Shown piece after piece: positions 1-7,642 of a stretch of DNA of 17,746 bases (its first letter is position 1; each line of letters starts with the position of its first letter). Under the pieces are notes generated by a model that worked only from the letters and a program-made list of their open reading frames with translations, had not been told where the DNA came from and did no database searches. Origin of the DNA: Paraglaciecola arctica (GTDB lineage: Bacteria > Pseudomonadota > Gammaproteobacteria > Enterobacterales > Alteromonadaceae); assembly GCA_003232445.1 (NCBI GenBank), contig QIJM01000184.1:1-17746 (forward strand), in the 5' to 3' direction. Made by a program: the position numbers and the translations under genes.

Positions 1-153
1 ATCCATCGCTAGAGACTCAACTTGAATGCCAATGACTAAACGATAAAAATCACGCACCTCTGATGTATTTTTAACCGTGAAATCTACCCAGACCATTTCA
101 CCTAACGCCGTTGAATACAGATTGATAGTTCCTTCAAAACTTGAGCCTATCAC
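1..153 (-). CDS. VOC-family (glyoxalase/bleomycin-resistance fold) protein, N-terminal part only
   Basis: The minus strand reads an open frame that runs off the left edge of the window. It contains GEMVWVDFTVKN followed by SEVRDFYRLVIGIQVE. This is the first beta strand and helix of the vicinal-oxygen-chelate fold, in which one-domain proteins open with a strand carrying a metal-ligand position, then an (x)xRDFY helix and a VxGW-like strand. About 50 residues are visible and the rest of the gene lies outside. The start is uncertain: GTG at 153-151 follows an in-frame TAG, but it has no clear ribosome-binding site. An AAGGA lies nearer the residues INLYS, where no standard start codon stands, so the true start may have mutated. 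Substrate and function cannot be given. The family assignment rests on the short N-terminal pattern. Confidence 0.6.
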   Translation of the reverse strand, partial: MIGSSFEGTINLYSTALGEMVWVDFTVKNTSEVRDFYRLVIGIQVESLAMD

Positions 154-743
154 CTAATGCCGTGGAAGGACAAGAAAAACGTGGCAGTTGATCTGCTGAA
201 AATCGAGCTAAAGCACAGAACGGAATTACCACCTTTGATTTGATTATAAGACTTGTTGATCCTAAGCAGGATTGTGATAAAACAGCATGTTTTCTGCTCG
301 ACATGATGAACGACAAAAAACGCCAGTAGTAATGACCGCCGTAATATAGGGGACTGCGAACCATGACTAAGGAGCGCATATTTTGCATCAAAGGTCAGTT
401 TTTTCATTCTAAAATAAACTATCGAAGTCATTTGAAGTAATAATTTTTTGCGCATCTTTCTCAAAGAGGCTCATCACTATTCATTCTATCAGTCTAAATA
501 TGTTAATACTTACGAAAACTTGACAAGTTCATCGCGCCAATAAAAATTTTAAAAAAACGCTCTTTGCTGTCAGTACAACAACACCAGGCAAGCAAAAAGT
601 ACACAAATATTACTTAATATCGTCAAAAGCCAAACGCTGCAAAAATGCATTTAGACACTGCATTAATCATCATATACATGCGTATGTAGTTAGCATAACC
701 TAACCGAGCATAATCAGAAACAATTGATAAAAAGAAGGTAGTC
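154..743. other. Gene-free stretch upstream of egtB
   Basis: About 590 bases hold no gene I can support. Two overlapping minus-strand frames (134-391 and 150-464) have serine-rich, unfamiliar translations and poor start signals, and look like chance. On the plus strand a frame is open from 192 to 329 after an in-frame TGA at 189. It reads like ordinary protein (ITTFDLIIRLVDPKQDCDK) and ends in two stops, so it could be the tail of a dead gene, but I do not recognise it. Bases 392-743 are AT-rich. A TTGACA at 520-525 has only a weak -10 candidate after it. Confidence 0.5.
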
Positions 744-2009
744 ATGTTATCAACCACCCAGACATATGATAATGGAACGCTTCTCGCGGACTATACCCTT
801 ACCCGTCAAGCCAGTCTCGCGCTAAGTGATATGCTGGTGAACGAAGACTTTGGTTTACAGGCAATGACTGAGGTAAGCCCGCCAAAGTGGCACCTGGCCC
901 ATACAACCTGGTTTTTCGAGACCTTTATACTGAAACCCTTTGCCCCCAAGTATCGTGTATTTCATCCGCAGTTCGAGTACTTATTTAATAGTTACTACAA
1001 TGGAGTGGGAGCACAATTTCCTCGTTCGCGACGCAACCTTCTTTCTCGTCCAACAGTCGAGGATGTTTTTAATTATCGAAAACATGTTGATGCCGCAATG
1101 GAACCGCTATTAGCGATGTACGATCATAAAGAACGAGCGGTGATTTCGCAAAGATGTGAATTGGGAATTCACCATGAGCAACAGCACCAAGAACTTTTCT
1201 GTACAGATATAAAGTACTGTTTTTCGTTAAATCCGCTTTACCCTGCACTAGGTCGCGACAACACACCCGTTGTCACCACCGGCCTCCCGAAATTGGTCTT
1301 TCTGGAAATCGATGCGATGGATACAACTGTTGGCTATCAAGGAGAAGATTTTTATTTTGACAACGAGGTCCCGGCACACCAATTTCACCAGAGCGGATTT
1401 CGATTCGCGAACCGACTGGTTACCAATGAGTATCTTGAATTTATGCACAGTGGTGGCTACGATACAGCGGCGTACTGGTTGTCAGACGGGTGGGTATGGC
1501 AGCAGTCTACCCAGGCCTGCCAGCCGTTATATTGGACCCAACAAGAAGGAAAATGGTTTGAATATACTTTACATGGATTGATTGAGTTAGATCCCTATTT
1601 GCCAGTAGCTCATGTGAACTACTATGAAGCAGATGCATTTGCACGCTGGTCTGGTAAACGCTTGCCCCTTGAGCAAGAGTGGGAAATTGCTTGCCAATAC
1701 TTCAAGCAGGTTCCGGAACCCAAGGCCATTACACTGCATCCCCGCCCCTTAGTGGGTAATAAAGAAATTTACCATATGTTTCACCAGTTATGGCAGTGGA
1801 CAAGTTCCAACTATTCCCCTTACCCAGGCTATCGACCGTCAGCCGGTGCAATTGGCGAATACAACGGAAAATTTATGTGCAACCAGATGGTCATGCGTGG
1901 AAGTTCCTGCGTCACACCATCAAAACACGCTCGTCTAACTTACCGTAATTTCTTTTACCCACGTGATCAATGGCAGTTTACGGGTATTCGGTTAGCAGAC
2001 GATCAATAA
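744..2009 (+). CDS. egtB: EgtB-type hercynine oxygenase (ergothioneine biosynthesis)
   Basis: EgtB is a non-haem iron enzyme. It uses O2 to join the sulfur of gamma-glutamylcysteine or cysteine to hercynine, giving the sulfoxide intermediate of ergothioneine. The N-terminal DinB-like half carries the three iron-ligand histidines in family context: H53 in KWHLAHTTWFFE, and H144 and H148 in GIHHEQQHQE. The C-terminal FGE-sulfatase half (about residues 190-420) ends with the typical RLTYRNFFYP and WQFTGIRLA segments. At 421 residues it is full length for the family. The ATG is preceded by GAAGG at a normal distance. The usual partner gene, egtD, which makes hercynine from histidine, is not next to it. 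Downstream are 207 bases without a recognisable gene, then an acetyltransferase. A closely related sulfoxide synthase with other substrates cannot be excluded. Confidence 0.9.
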   Translation: MLSTTQTYDNGTLLADYTLTRQASLALSDMLVNEDFGLQAMTEVSPPKWHLAHTTWFFETFILKPFAPKYRVFHPQFEYLFNSYYNGVGAQFPRSRRNLLSRPTVEDVFNYRKHVDAAMEPLLAMYDHKERAVISQRCELGIHHEQQHQELFCTDIKYCFSLNPLYPALGRDNTPVVTTGLPKLVFLEIDAMDTTVGYQGEDFYFDNEVPAHQFHQSGFRFANRLVTNEYLEFMHSGGYDTAAYWLSDGWVWQQSTQACQPLYWTQQEGKWFEYTLHGLIELDPYLPVAHVNYYEADAFARWSGKRLPLEQEWEIACQYFKQVPEPKAITLHPRPLVGNKEIYHMFHQLWQWTSSNYSPYPGYRPSAGAIGEYNGKFMCNQMVMRGSSCVTPSKHARLTYRNFFYPRDQWQFTGIRLADDQ

Positions 2010-2216
2010 ACATAATTGTTGATCATCTGAGAAAAATAGGGGCTATATAAGATTACAAAAGAAAGCGGATGCGTTGTTTTGCGATATGGTGGAGGAAGTG
2101 CACGCCGGTCTCTTAGAATTATTGCGGCGTTTTTAGAAACTAGATATACTGTAGAAAGAAAAATATTCAAGAAATACATGTCTACCCTTTAATTAGAGAT
2201 CAGGAGTTAATAAAGA

Positions 2217-3068
2217 TTGACAAAAACTATACCGTTGGAAAACGCAAATTTGCATACGGCAATGCAATTTTTGTTAAGATTTGAGGAGTCGGCCCAGTTT
2301 CTAATAAATAATTTAACCAACTATGGTCCGCATTTAACGGATCATCACAGTAGTGGTGATTTTAAAATGCTTACTTACAATAGCACCGTTACGGCAGTAT
2401 TTTGCCTGACAAGAAGGGGTAACCTGCTAGTTCAATGCGATGGAGTATTCGATCCTCAGTTTGTGCTCGAGAACATTGTAAGTGATTCGCTTTCCATTAG
2501 AGGATTTGTTGGTGACTGGAATTCGGTCTATCCAGTCTATAAAGCTTATAAAAACCAATGTCGACAATACAAGCCATCTTTTTACTCAAAGGAAATATTA
2601 TATCGATTTCAATTTGACGATAATGACAACAGTTTGATTCACGATAGCCGGGTCAGGTTGTTAAAGGAGTGTGACTTTGACAAATGGGTGCTTCTTAACA
2701 ACAGGTATATAGAAGAGTTAGGGATTCCGCGTGATTTAACAGCTTCACAAGCAAAAGCCCAGTTTTTAACAGCAACAAAGAATAAACTCTGGTGGGGCAT
2801 GTTTAAAGACAATAATCTCGTATCAATTTCTGCATTAAATTCAAACAATAAAAATATTGGCCAGGTGGGAGGGATATTTACCTCTGAGAATGAAAGACGC
2901 AAGGGCTATTCCAAGGCGACTATGTTACACATGCTTAATGACTGTAAATTAATTCACCAGCACGCAAAAAGTATTCTGTTTACTGCTGATATAGACTTAC
3001 CGGCAAAAAAACTTTATGAGTCGATTGGTTATATAAAAATTGGCTACTTTGCATTAATTTTAAGTTAG
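2217..3068 (+). CDS. GNAT-family N-acetyltransferase with an unassigned N-terminal domain
   Basis: The C-terminal part (about residues 145-283) has the GNAT fold pattern. A beta strand GQVGGIFT is followed by the acetyl-CoA pyrophosphate-binding loop ENERRKGYSKA (residues 225-234), close to the R/QxxGxG/A motif, and by a helix. The end LPAKKLYESIGYIKIG is the typical motif B (N/D..A..lYe..GF). The first 130 residues do not resemble anything I can name, so the substrate is open. The start is TTG at 2217, preceded by AGGAG at 2202-2206 about ten bases away. No better start lies downstream near a ribosome-binding site. The gene follows egtB in the same direction after 207 bases, too far to assume co-transcription. 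It converges with the LysR gene. Confidence 0.8.
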   Translation: MTKTIPLENANLHTAMQFLLRFEESAQFLINNLTNYGPHLTDHHSSGDFKMLTYNSTVTAVFCLTRRGNLLVQCDGVFDPQFVLENIVSDSLSIRGFVGDWNSVYPVYKAYKNQCRQYKPSFYSKEILYRFQFDDNDNSLIHDSRVRLLKECDFDKWVLLNNRYIEELGIPRDLTASQAKAQFLTATKNKLWWGMFKDNNLVSISALNSNNKNIGQVGGIFTSENERRKGYSKATMLHMLNDCKLIHQHAKSILFTADIDLPAKKLYESIGYIKIGYFALILS

Positions 3069-3228
3069 ATTTTCCGGATTATATGAATGATCTAATATTT
3101 ATATCTCAAATCAATTTTCTTCCACCACAAAAGAAAAATATTCCTTAGAAATTATAGAAGTTTATACCATATGGGGACTAAAAAACCTTTTGTTATGCTT
3201 TGTATCAAGAATCATTATAAATACACTT

Positions 3229-4131
3229 TTACGAGGATAGCTGCCCTTCAATTAATTGTTTTTCTTTTTCCAGAACTTCTGCAAGAAAGTCCATCAACGC
3301 TCGGACACGAGCCGTTCGTCTTAAATCCGGGTGAGTTAGTAACCATAATTCAGAATCCAGCTCATCGATTAGAGGTAGAATACGTTTGAGCCGGACATCC
3401 GGGTCTCCGAGGAAGCACGGAAGCGCAGCAATACCCATACCTTGTATTACCGCCTCGTACAATCCCAGCAAGGTATTGCAACGAAGCCCCAATATCGCTT
3501 TTGGGTAGTTTTGATCTAACCATTTTATAATTGGCAATTGCGTCATACTTTCATCTGGTAACAACCATATGTGATTTTCACTAATGCACTCGGATTGCCC
3601 AGCAAAATATCCGGTTGAGCAGTAAATTGTTGTCATCATAGAACATATGCGCCGACCCACAACTGTTTCTGGTGGTTCTTGAGTTACCCTAACGGCAATA
3701 TCTGCCTCCCTTTTGGTTAGATTCAGATAATTATTGGAAATAATGAGTTCAAGCTGTATTTTTGGATAGCACTGAGAAAAGATACTAAGATGCGGCATTA
3801 ATATTTTTATTAGCAGTGCGTCTGGTACTGCCACGCGCAGAACGCCACTTAGATGCAAATCACGGCCAACAAGCTTGCGCGATAACCCTAGCACCTCATT
3901 TTCTACACGCTCCCCCGACTCTTGCATGGCTTCACCGGCCTCGGTCATCACATAACCCGAGGCAAGTCTCTCAAATAGCCGGACACCTAGTTTTTTCTCA
4001 ATGGTGGCAATCCGACGAAATACCGTTGAATGGTTTACGCCTAGTGCGCGTGCAGCACCAGATAAGGTGCCTTCACGGCAAACAGCCAACACAAAGTGTA
4101 AATCATTCCATTCTAAAGGGTGTGCGTTCAT
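3229..4131 (-). CDS. LysR-family transcriptional regulator
   Basis: The first 65 residues form the LysR winged helix-turn-helix: WNDLHFVLAVCREGTLSGAA, then RALGVNHSTVFRRIATIEKK, then LGVRLFERLASGYVMTEAGE. The remaining part is the periplasmic-binding-protein-like effector domain, with the usual LRVAVPDALL strand near residue 97 and an ADIAVR strand later. At 300 residues it is full length. It is divergent from the AhpD-like gene with 86 bases between the starts, the classic arrangement in which a LysR protein controls its neighbour and itself. The effector is unknown. A redox or xenobiotic signal would fit the neighbour, but that is inference. No strong ribosome-binding site is visible, but the start fits the family's N-terminus well. 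Confidence 0.92.
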   Translation of the reverse strand: MNAHPLEWNDLHFVLAVCREGTLSGAARALGVNHSTVFRRIATIEKKLGVRLFERLASGYVMTEAGEAMQESGERVENEVLGLSRKLVGRDLHLSGVLRVAVPDALLIKILMPHLSIFSQCYPKIQLELIISNNYLNLTKREADIAVRVTQEPPETVVGRRICSMMTTIYCSTGYFAGQSECISENHIWLLPDESMTQLPIIKWLDQNYPKAILGLRCNTLLGLYEAVIQGMGIAALPCFLGDPDVRLKRILPLIDELDSELWLLTHPDLRRTARVRALMDFLAEVLEKEKQLIEGQLSS

Positions 4132-4150
4132 GCAATATTTATTTTCATAT

Positions 4151-4173
4151 TTGCCTAATTGTATTGCCTATTA
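4151..4173. promoter_or_regulatory. Possible LysR operator between the divergent genes
   Basis: TTGCCTAATT and TTGCCTATTA stand as a direct repeat separated by three bases, in the middle of the intergenic gap between the LysR gene and the AhpD-like gene. This is one of few repeated patterns in the gap and the place where an autoregulating LysR protein would bind. It is not the inverted T-N11-A box usually expected, so the assignment is weak. Confidence 0.3.
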
Positions 4174-4217
4174 GCATAAACCATAATGACTCACATCTAA
4201 ACCAAAAGGACAAAAAT

Positions 4218-4787
4218 ATGTCATTTTTAAGTTATTCAAAAAATTTCCAGGGTGTTGGCGATATATTTCTAAGAGATCCAGAGCTATACCTCCCTTTCGT
4301 ACAGCTTCTCAACAATGTAATGTCGAAGGAATCGGAGCTGTCAAAAGCGCAAAAAGAAATGATCGCTCTCTATTCTTCTCAGCTTAACGGCTGTCACTAC
4401 TGTGTGGATTCGCACTCTAGCGTCCTTACCAGCTTGAAAACTGACGAGGATTTTGTACGTTCTCTGGCAAACGGTTCACCTGAGGAGGTGAATGATAAAT
4501 TACGCGCCGTATTTAAATTTGCTAATAAACTTACGCTTGAGCCAGGAAATATTATTGACACCGATATAGACGCTATGCGTTTAGCAGGTTGGTCAGATCA
4601 AACCATTGAGGATACGATTTGTGTCGTTTCTACCTTTGCTTTCCTAAATCGTCTTGCCGATGGGTTCGGACTTGTGGGTTCTGACGATCACTTTCAACAA
4701 GTAGGGGACATGGTTGCTCAATATGGTTATCAACCATTGGTCAAGATGATTCAACAAAAAACAAGCAGTACTTTAAAAGAAGCATAA
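4218..4787 (+). CDS. AhpD-like / carboxymuconolactone decarboxylase-family peroxidase-related protein
   Basis: The 189-residue protein has the AhpD signature with exact spacing: E47, then C59-H-Y-C62 and H66 (E-x11-C-x2-C-x3-H). The all-helical surroundings are typical of PF02627, including the second half (AVFKFANKLTLEP, then TIEDTICVVSTFAFLNRLAD). Members with CxxC plus the proton-relay Glu and His are thiol peroxidase or disulfide reductase-like enzymes. The subgroup matched here is usually called an uncharacterised peroxidase-related enzyme. A longer frame is open upstream in the LysR shadow, but the real start is the ATG at 4218: AAGGA stands at 4206-4210, seven bases before it, and the N-terminus matches the family. 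It is divergent from the LysR gene, which probably regulates it. An oxidative-stress role is inferred. Confidence 0.87.
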   Translation: MSFLSYSKNFQGVGDIFLRDPELYLPFVQLLNNVMSKESELSKAQKEMIALYSSQLNGCHYCVDSHSSVLTSLKTDEDFVRSLANGSPEEVNDKLRAVFKFANKLTLEPGNIIDTDIDAMRLAGWSDQTIEDTICVVSTFAFLNRLADGFGLVGSDDHFQQVGDMVAQYGYQPLVKMIQQKTSSTLKEA

Positions 4788-4850
4788 CATTTGCGATTAA
4801 GCGAAACCTACATAAACTCGAAAAAAAATTTATAACAACCAGGCCGCCGT

Positions 4851-5036
4851 TTGAATCTTGAATCGCGTGGTAAGGCTGCGCCAGACAGCCAAGTTGCGGT
4901 CGAATTTATTCATGCTGATTTAGAAGAATATGATTTAAGCGAAAATAAATGGGACGGAATAGTATCCATTTTCTGTCCATTACCTTCTTTCTTGTTCAAC
5001 AATATCAGACCAGTCTACCAGAATTACTGGGCGTGA
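4851..5036 (+). pseudogene. Fragment of a class I SAM-dependent methyltransferase
   Basis: The frame reads LESRGKAAPDSQVAVEFIHA, then DLEEYDLSENKWDGIVSIFC, then PLPS. It matches the middle of the tellurite-resistance-like class I methyltransferases: the end of motif I's helix (xSxxGLxKAxxLA), the acidic-loop strand (VxFxxADLxxYD), and the motif IV strand WDGIVSIFxHLP. The SAM-binding GxGxG region that should precede it is absent, and an in-frame TAA stands at 4833. The frame ends soon after motif IV with SFLFNNIRPVYQNYWA. About one quarter of the gene remains, so this is a relic and not a functional enzyme. The family call is good for so short a piece. There is no convincing ribosome-binding site before the only possible TTG start. 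Confidence 0.65.
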
Positions 5037-5339
5037 TAAATTTGAGCACAATGTATAACATAGTGTTTGATAGAGCGGCATTCGTTCTTGATGAAGATGA
5101 GTATTTGAAAGTAAGCGATCCGTGCATTTAATATTGTGTATTTGTGGTGCAGCTTTTACAAAAATTTTATGTAATAATTTTAGTATGCGCATCGTATCAG
5201 TTCCTTTTGATTTGGTACAGTTTGGTAGCTTTTATTAGATCAAAAAGCATGATGCACGTCTATCTATATGTTTTTGAAATATTTATTAATTATGTTTGTG
5301 GGGATACCATAGACTCAACCGTTAGCTGAATAAGAAATT
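5037..5339. other. AT-rich stretch without a supported gene
   Basis: The frames here (for example 4949-5131 and 5144-5329 plus, 4980-5192 minus) have no ribosome-binding site and no recognisable domain. Composition is AT-rich. The segment lies between two broken genes and is probably decayed accessory DNA. Confidence 0.5.
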
Positions 5340-5564
5340 ATGAATATTGAAGAATATAAAGCACTGTATGAAGGAAATGATTCATCGCCCGGATGGGATG
5401 CGATTGACGATGCCTTGAATAAATTATATCCAGCCCAGGAACCAAAGCACTTTGCTGCGGTTCCTCATTACGCTCTTGGTGGAAAAGATCCACTTGATGG
5501 TATCAGCATATACGAAGCGGAATACGATGGTGAAAAGTACTTTATCCAGACTATCGTAAAGTAA
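5340..5564 (+). pseudogene. Truncated Suppressor-of-fused (SUFU) domain protein
   Basis: The 74-residue product carries SSPGWDAIDDALNKLYPAQE, then PKHFAAVPHY, then ALGGKDPLDGISIYEAEYDG. This is the N-terminal core of bacterial SUFU-domain proteins (PF05076), where GWDAID, YPxQEPKH and GGxDPLDGIS are the most conserved words. Full bacterial SUFU proteins run to roughly 180-200 residues and continue with a strand HxVTYGFSELY and more. Here the frame breaks off with FIQTIVK and a stop exactly where that strand is expected. Bacterial SUFU proteins have been proposed as immunity proteins in polymorphic-toxin systems, but no toxin gene is visible here. The ATG is not preceded by a strong ribosome-binding site (only AAGAAA). 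I read it as a truncated gene, though a short product could still be made. Confidence 0.7.
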
Positions 5565-5689
5565 GGCAATCTGCTGTCACACATAAAGGTAAAATGTATG
5601 ATGTGATTGTTATTAACGGTAAATCTGGAGGCACAAAGAATATCTATTTTGATATGAGTAATTGGTTTGGATTTCCCGGATTAAAATAA
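5534..5689 (+). pseudogene. Out-of-frame continuation downstream of the SUFU fragment
   Basis: A second plus-strand frame overlaps the end of the SUFU fragment and stays open for 51 codons to TAA at 5687-5689. It reads DYRKVRQSAVTHKGKMYDVI, then VINGKSGGTKNIYFDMSNWF, then GFPGLK. The composition and alternating strand pattern look like real protein. It has no start of its own near its beginning; an internal ATG lies at 5594. I do not recognise it as the usual rest of a SUFU domain. It is therefore either the tail of a neighbouring, otherwise lost gene joined by deletion, or a divergent C-terminus separated by a frameshift. The YFDMSNWFG ending resembles the closing segment of small immunity-like proteins, but that is only an impression. 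Confidence 0.4.
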
Positions 5690-5906
5690 TCATGTGAAAA
5701 GTTCATTTAAATGGAATGATTTGTAGCCAAAAGGGTCGCTCCTTTACCTGCGGGTGTAATGCACGAGCACCGGTGCGAGGCCGGTTGCCAGAACGTCAAT
5801 TATCGTGATGATAATTATGCTCCATAGTGCATACTGGCCAGTGAAAAATAAAAAACCAGTTAACCATTCGACTAACTTAAATTACCCATATCTATTTCTA
5901 TATATT

Positions 5907-6659
5907 CTATCCTTGTTCATGTAGGTCACATGGTCCTCTGTATTCTTTCGGCACATTAGGTGGGCACTGGCCGCATATTTGATTACCAGGGACAGCGAAA
6001 TCAATTTTTCGTGGGTAGGGTAGATCTAGTCCATTCATGATAGTCACAAACTCATCCAGGGTTTTTTCTCCGCCTAACCGAGGATTGCGTGCCTTTTCCT
6101 GCGAAATACAAGAGACGAAACGTCCTTCATAATCGTGACCAGGATATACCAGGGTCTCATCGGGAAGACTAAACAACTTCTCATGAATACTTTGATATAA
6201 AATAGCGGCGTCACCTCCCTGAAAATCGGTGCGCCCACAAGCTTCAATCAATAATGCATCTCCACTGAAGACCATATTTTGTGTGCCATTATCCAAGAGG
6301 TAGGAATAGTGATGCGCAGTATGACCTGGTGTGAATAAGGGTTCCAGCGCAATCGATCCCATCTTGAAGGTCTGACCTTCTGACACACCGATATCGGCAC
6401 ATTCAGGTTTTTCCACCTCTGGATAAGCTACTTTACATCCAGTGCGTTCGCGTAAAACCCGTGCGCCAGTCAGATGGTCAGCATGATGGTGAGTATCCAG
6501 AGTATACCGTAACTTGAGATCAAGTTTTTGCAGTACGTCAAGATCACGGGCTACTGTATCAAGAACCGGGTCAATCAGCATGGCTTGTCGGGTTTCTGGA
6601 CAAGCCAATAGATAGGTATAGGTACTAGAATCAGGCTCAAATAATTGTTGAAAAATCAT
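5907..6659 (-). CDS. ETHE1-type persulfide (sulfur) dioxygenase
   Basis: This is a metallo-beta-lactamase-fold, mononuclear-iron enzyme that oxidises glutathione persulfide to sulfite in the cytoplasm. The 250-residue product shows the HxHxDH motif at 57-62 (THHHADH with its preceding Thr), H113 in TPGHTAHH, D134 in FSGDALLIEACGRTDFQ, and H175 in YPGHDYEGR. The predicted iron ligands are H57, H113 and D134. The words FEPDSSTYTYLL, IDPVLD and GCGRTDFQ-like separate ETHE1 enzymes from glyoxalase II. The C-terminal CGQCPPNVPKEYRGPCDLHEQ tail is cysteine-rich. AAGGAGAC precedes the ATG three bases upstream. The gene stands alone. No rhodanese, SQR or CstR-type regulator gene is adjacent, so it is not in a classic sulfide-oxidation operon here. 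Its product sulfite may link to the exporter at 13761, but that is inference. Confidence 0.88.
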   Translation of the reverse strand: MIFQQLFEPDSSTYTYLLACPETRQAMLIDPVLDTVARDLDVLQKLDLKLRYTLDTHHHADHLTGARVLRERTGCKVAYPEVEKPECADIGVSEGQTFKMGSIALEPLFTPGHTAHHYSYLLDNGTQNMVFSGDALLIEACGRTDFQGGDAAILYQSIHEKLFSLPDETLVYPGHDYEGRFVSCISQEKARNPRLGGEKTLDEFVTIMNGLDLPYPRKIDFAVPGNQICGQCPPNVPKEYRGPCDLHEQG

Positions 6660-7253
6660 AATGTCTCCTTATAAAACCTCGGATCAATTCATGAATGGGC
6701 ATATAGAGGCTAACATGATCCTGGCTCAGTGTTGGAAATCTTACTAATAGCGCTGCTATTGGCTGCGATGTCCGCCTTGACCTAGAAAACGATATATCCG
6801 TATCTACTCAATCCAGAATTAATCAGAGCATCCTAAAAATATAACCACATTTACACCTGCAAAGGCACACCACTGATGTTACCCTCCTGATCCTTGGTTT
6901 GACTGTCTATCCTATTTTGCACATCTTTGGTGCTTTTATGCAACAGGCTTTCAGTCGATGTTCCAGTATTTCATGCGCCGGTTTTTAGCATCTTGATCAG
7001 GCCAAATAATAGCACAACCCACCATGCAGTAAGAATGAATTTCTATCCACCAACGCTTTGTGGAACAGAACTTTACAGACATTACAGACACCCTGTAAAC
7101 TCTCCTCCAAATCCCGATCAATGTCAAAAACAGGCACTACGTTTTCAACTCGAACCCAGGTAGTCACTTGATATAATCCCGTTTCACATAAATCGATGCT
7201 ACTAACCGTTAGTTTATAACCTGAAAATATATTCTCCAGTTAAGGAACTCGCT
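6660..7253. other. Gene-free stretch between the dioxygenase and the transposase gene
   Basis: About 590 bases without a gene I can support. The plus frame 6927-7163 has an unfamiliar translation and no ribosome-binding site. A minus-strand frame is open for about 80 codons between roughly 7000 and 7240 and contains a protein-like word (TTWVRVENVVPVFDIDRDLE). It has no usual start codon near its beginning and I do not recognise it. TTACAGACA is tandemly doubled at 7073-7090. A copy of CACATAA, the motif repeated in the insertion at 7470, stands at 7185-7191. Confidence 0.45.
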
Positions 7254-7469
7254 ATGACCATCGCTCGAAAGAAACAAATTAGCCTAGACGATACGCTGTA
7301 CTATCACATTACCAATCGCTGTGTCAGGCGGGCTTTCCTGTGTGGCATAAACGAAGCTACCGGTGATAACTATGAGCACCGCAGACAATGGATTGTGGAT
7401 CGAATCATGTTACTGGGCGATATTTTTACCATTAATATATGTGCTTATGCGGTTATGTCTAACCATTTC

Positions 7470-7489
7470 TTATGTGAAGCTTCACATAA
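7470..7489. repeat. Perfect 20-bp palindrome at the left end of the insertion
   Basis: TTATGTGAAGCTTCACATAA reads identically on both strands and forms the first 20 bases of the inserted DNA. Two inverted recombinase half-sites around an AAGCTT centre would look like this. It has no counterpart at the right end, where a single half-site stands. Confidence 0.85.
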
Positions 7490-7494
7490 ATAGT

Positions 7495-7519
7495 GTTATG
7501 TGTAGTAACTTATTATGTT
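7495..7519 (+). repeat. Inverted repeat of the insertion, left copy
   Basis: A 25-base segment starting GTTATGTGTAGTAAC matches the reverse complement of 7791-7815 at 24 of 25 positions (T/C difference at the 17th base). It lies 25 bases inside the left boundary, just beyond the palindrome. Confidence 0.85.
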
Positions 7520-7600
7520 GAGTAGATAATTTAGATTCCAAGATTACCTGGTAAAACAGGCTAAGTTCACACCTTAACTTCACATAATAAGTAGCCTAGA

Positions 7601-7638
7601 TTCTCCTTTTCTCCTTGAAAGACCCACTAAAAGGAGAA
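7601..7638 (+). promoter_or_regulatory. Hairpin that would hide the ribosome-binding site at 7631
   Basis: TTCTCCTTTT at 7601-7610 is perfectly complementary to AAAAGGAGAA at 7629-7638, with 18 bases between. The right arm contains the AAGGAG ribosome-binding site of the ATG at 7643. In RNA this would mask the site and lower translation. Low translation is typical of control of recombinase or transposase genes, but the pairing could also be chance. Confidence 0.45.
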
Positions 7639-7642
7639 AATT

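Noticed and set aside
520..548. TTGACA as a -35 box for egtB
   Set aside because: No good -10 box at 16-18 bases, and it lies about 200 bases before the gene.
3171..3389. 72-codon plus-strand frame over the end of the LysR gene
   Set aside because: Shadow of the LysR coding strand with no ribosome-binding site or domain.
3816..4217. Long in-frame N-terminal extension of the AhpD-like gene
   Set aside because: It lies over the LysR gene on the other strand. The ATG at 4218 has a good ribosome-binding site and matches the family's start.
5290..5340. GTTAGCTG before the SUFU gene looked like an integron attC core site
   Set aside because: No matching RYYYAAC partner or long imperfect palindrome was found on either side of the nearby small genes, and there is no integron integrase.
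5757..5816. GCACCGGTGC palindrome (5767-5776) and AATTATC-GTGAT-GATAATT hairpin (5798-5816) between the SUFU remnant and the dioxygenase
   Set aside because: Both are short and have no T run in the right place to terminate either neighbour. No repeat or site could be assigned.
6716..6729. TGATCCTGGCTCAG, identical to the start of bacterial 16S rRNA genes
   Set aside because: Only 14 bases match. The sequence on both sides does not continue as 16S rRNA, so I take it as chance.
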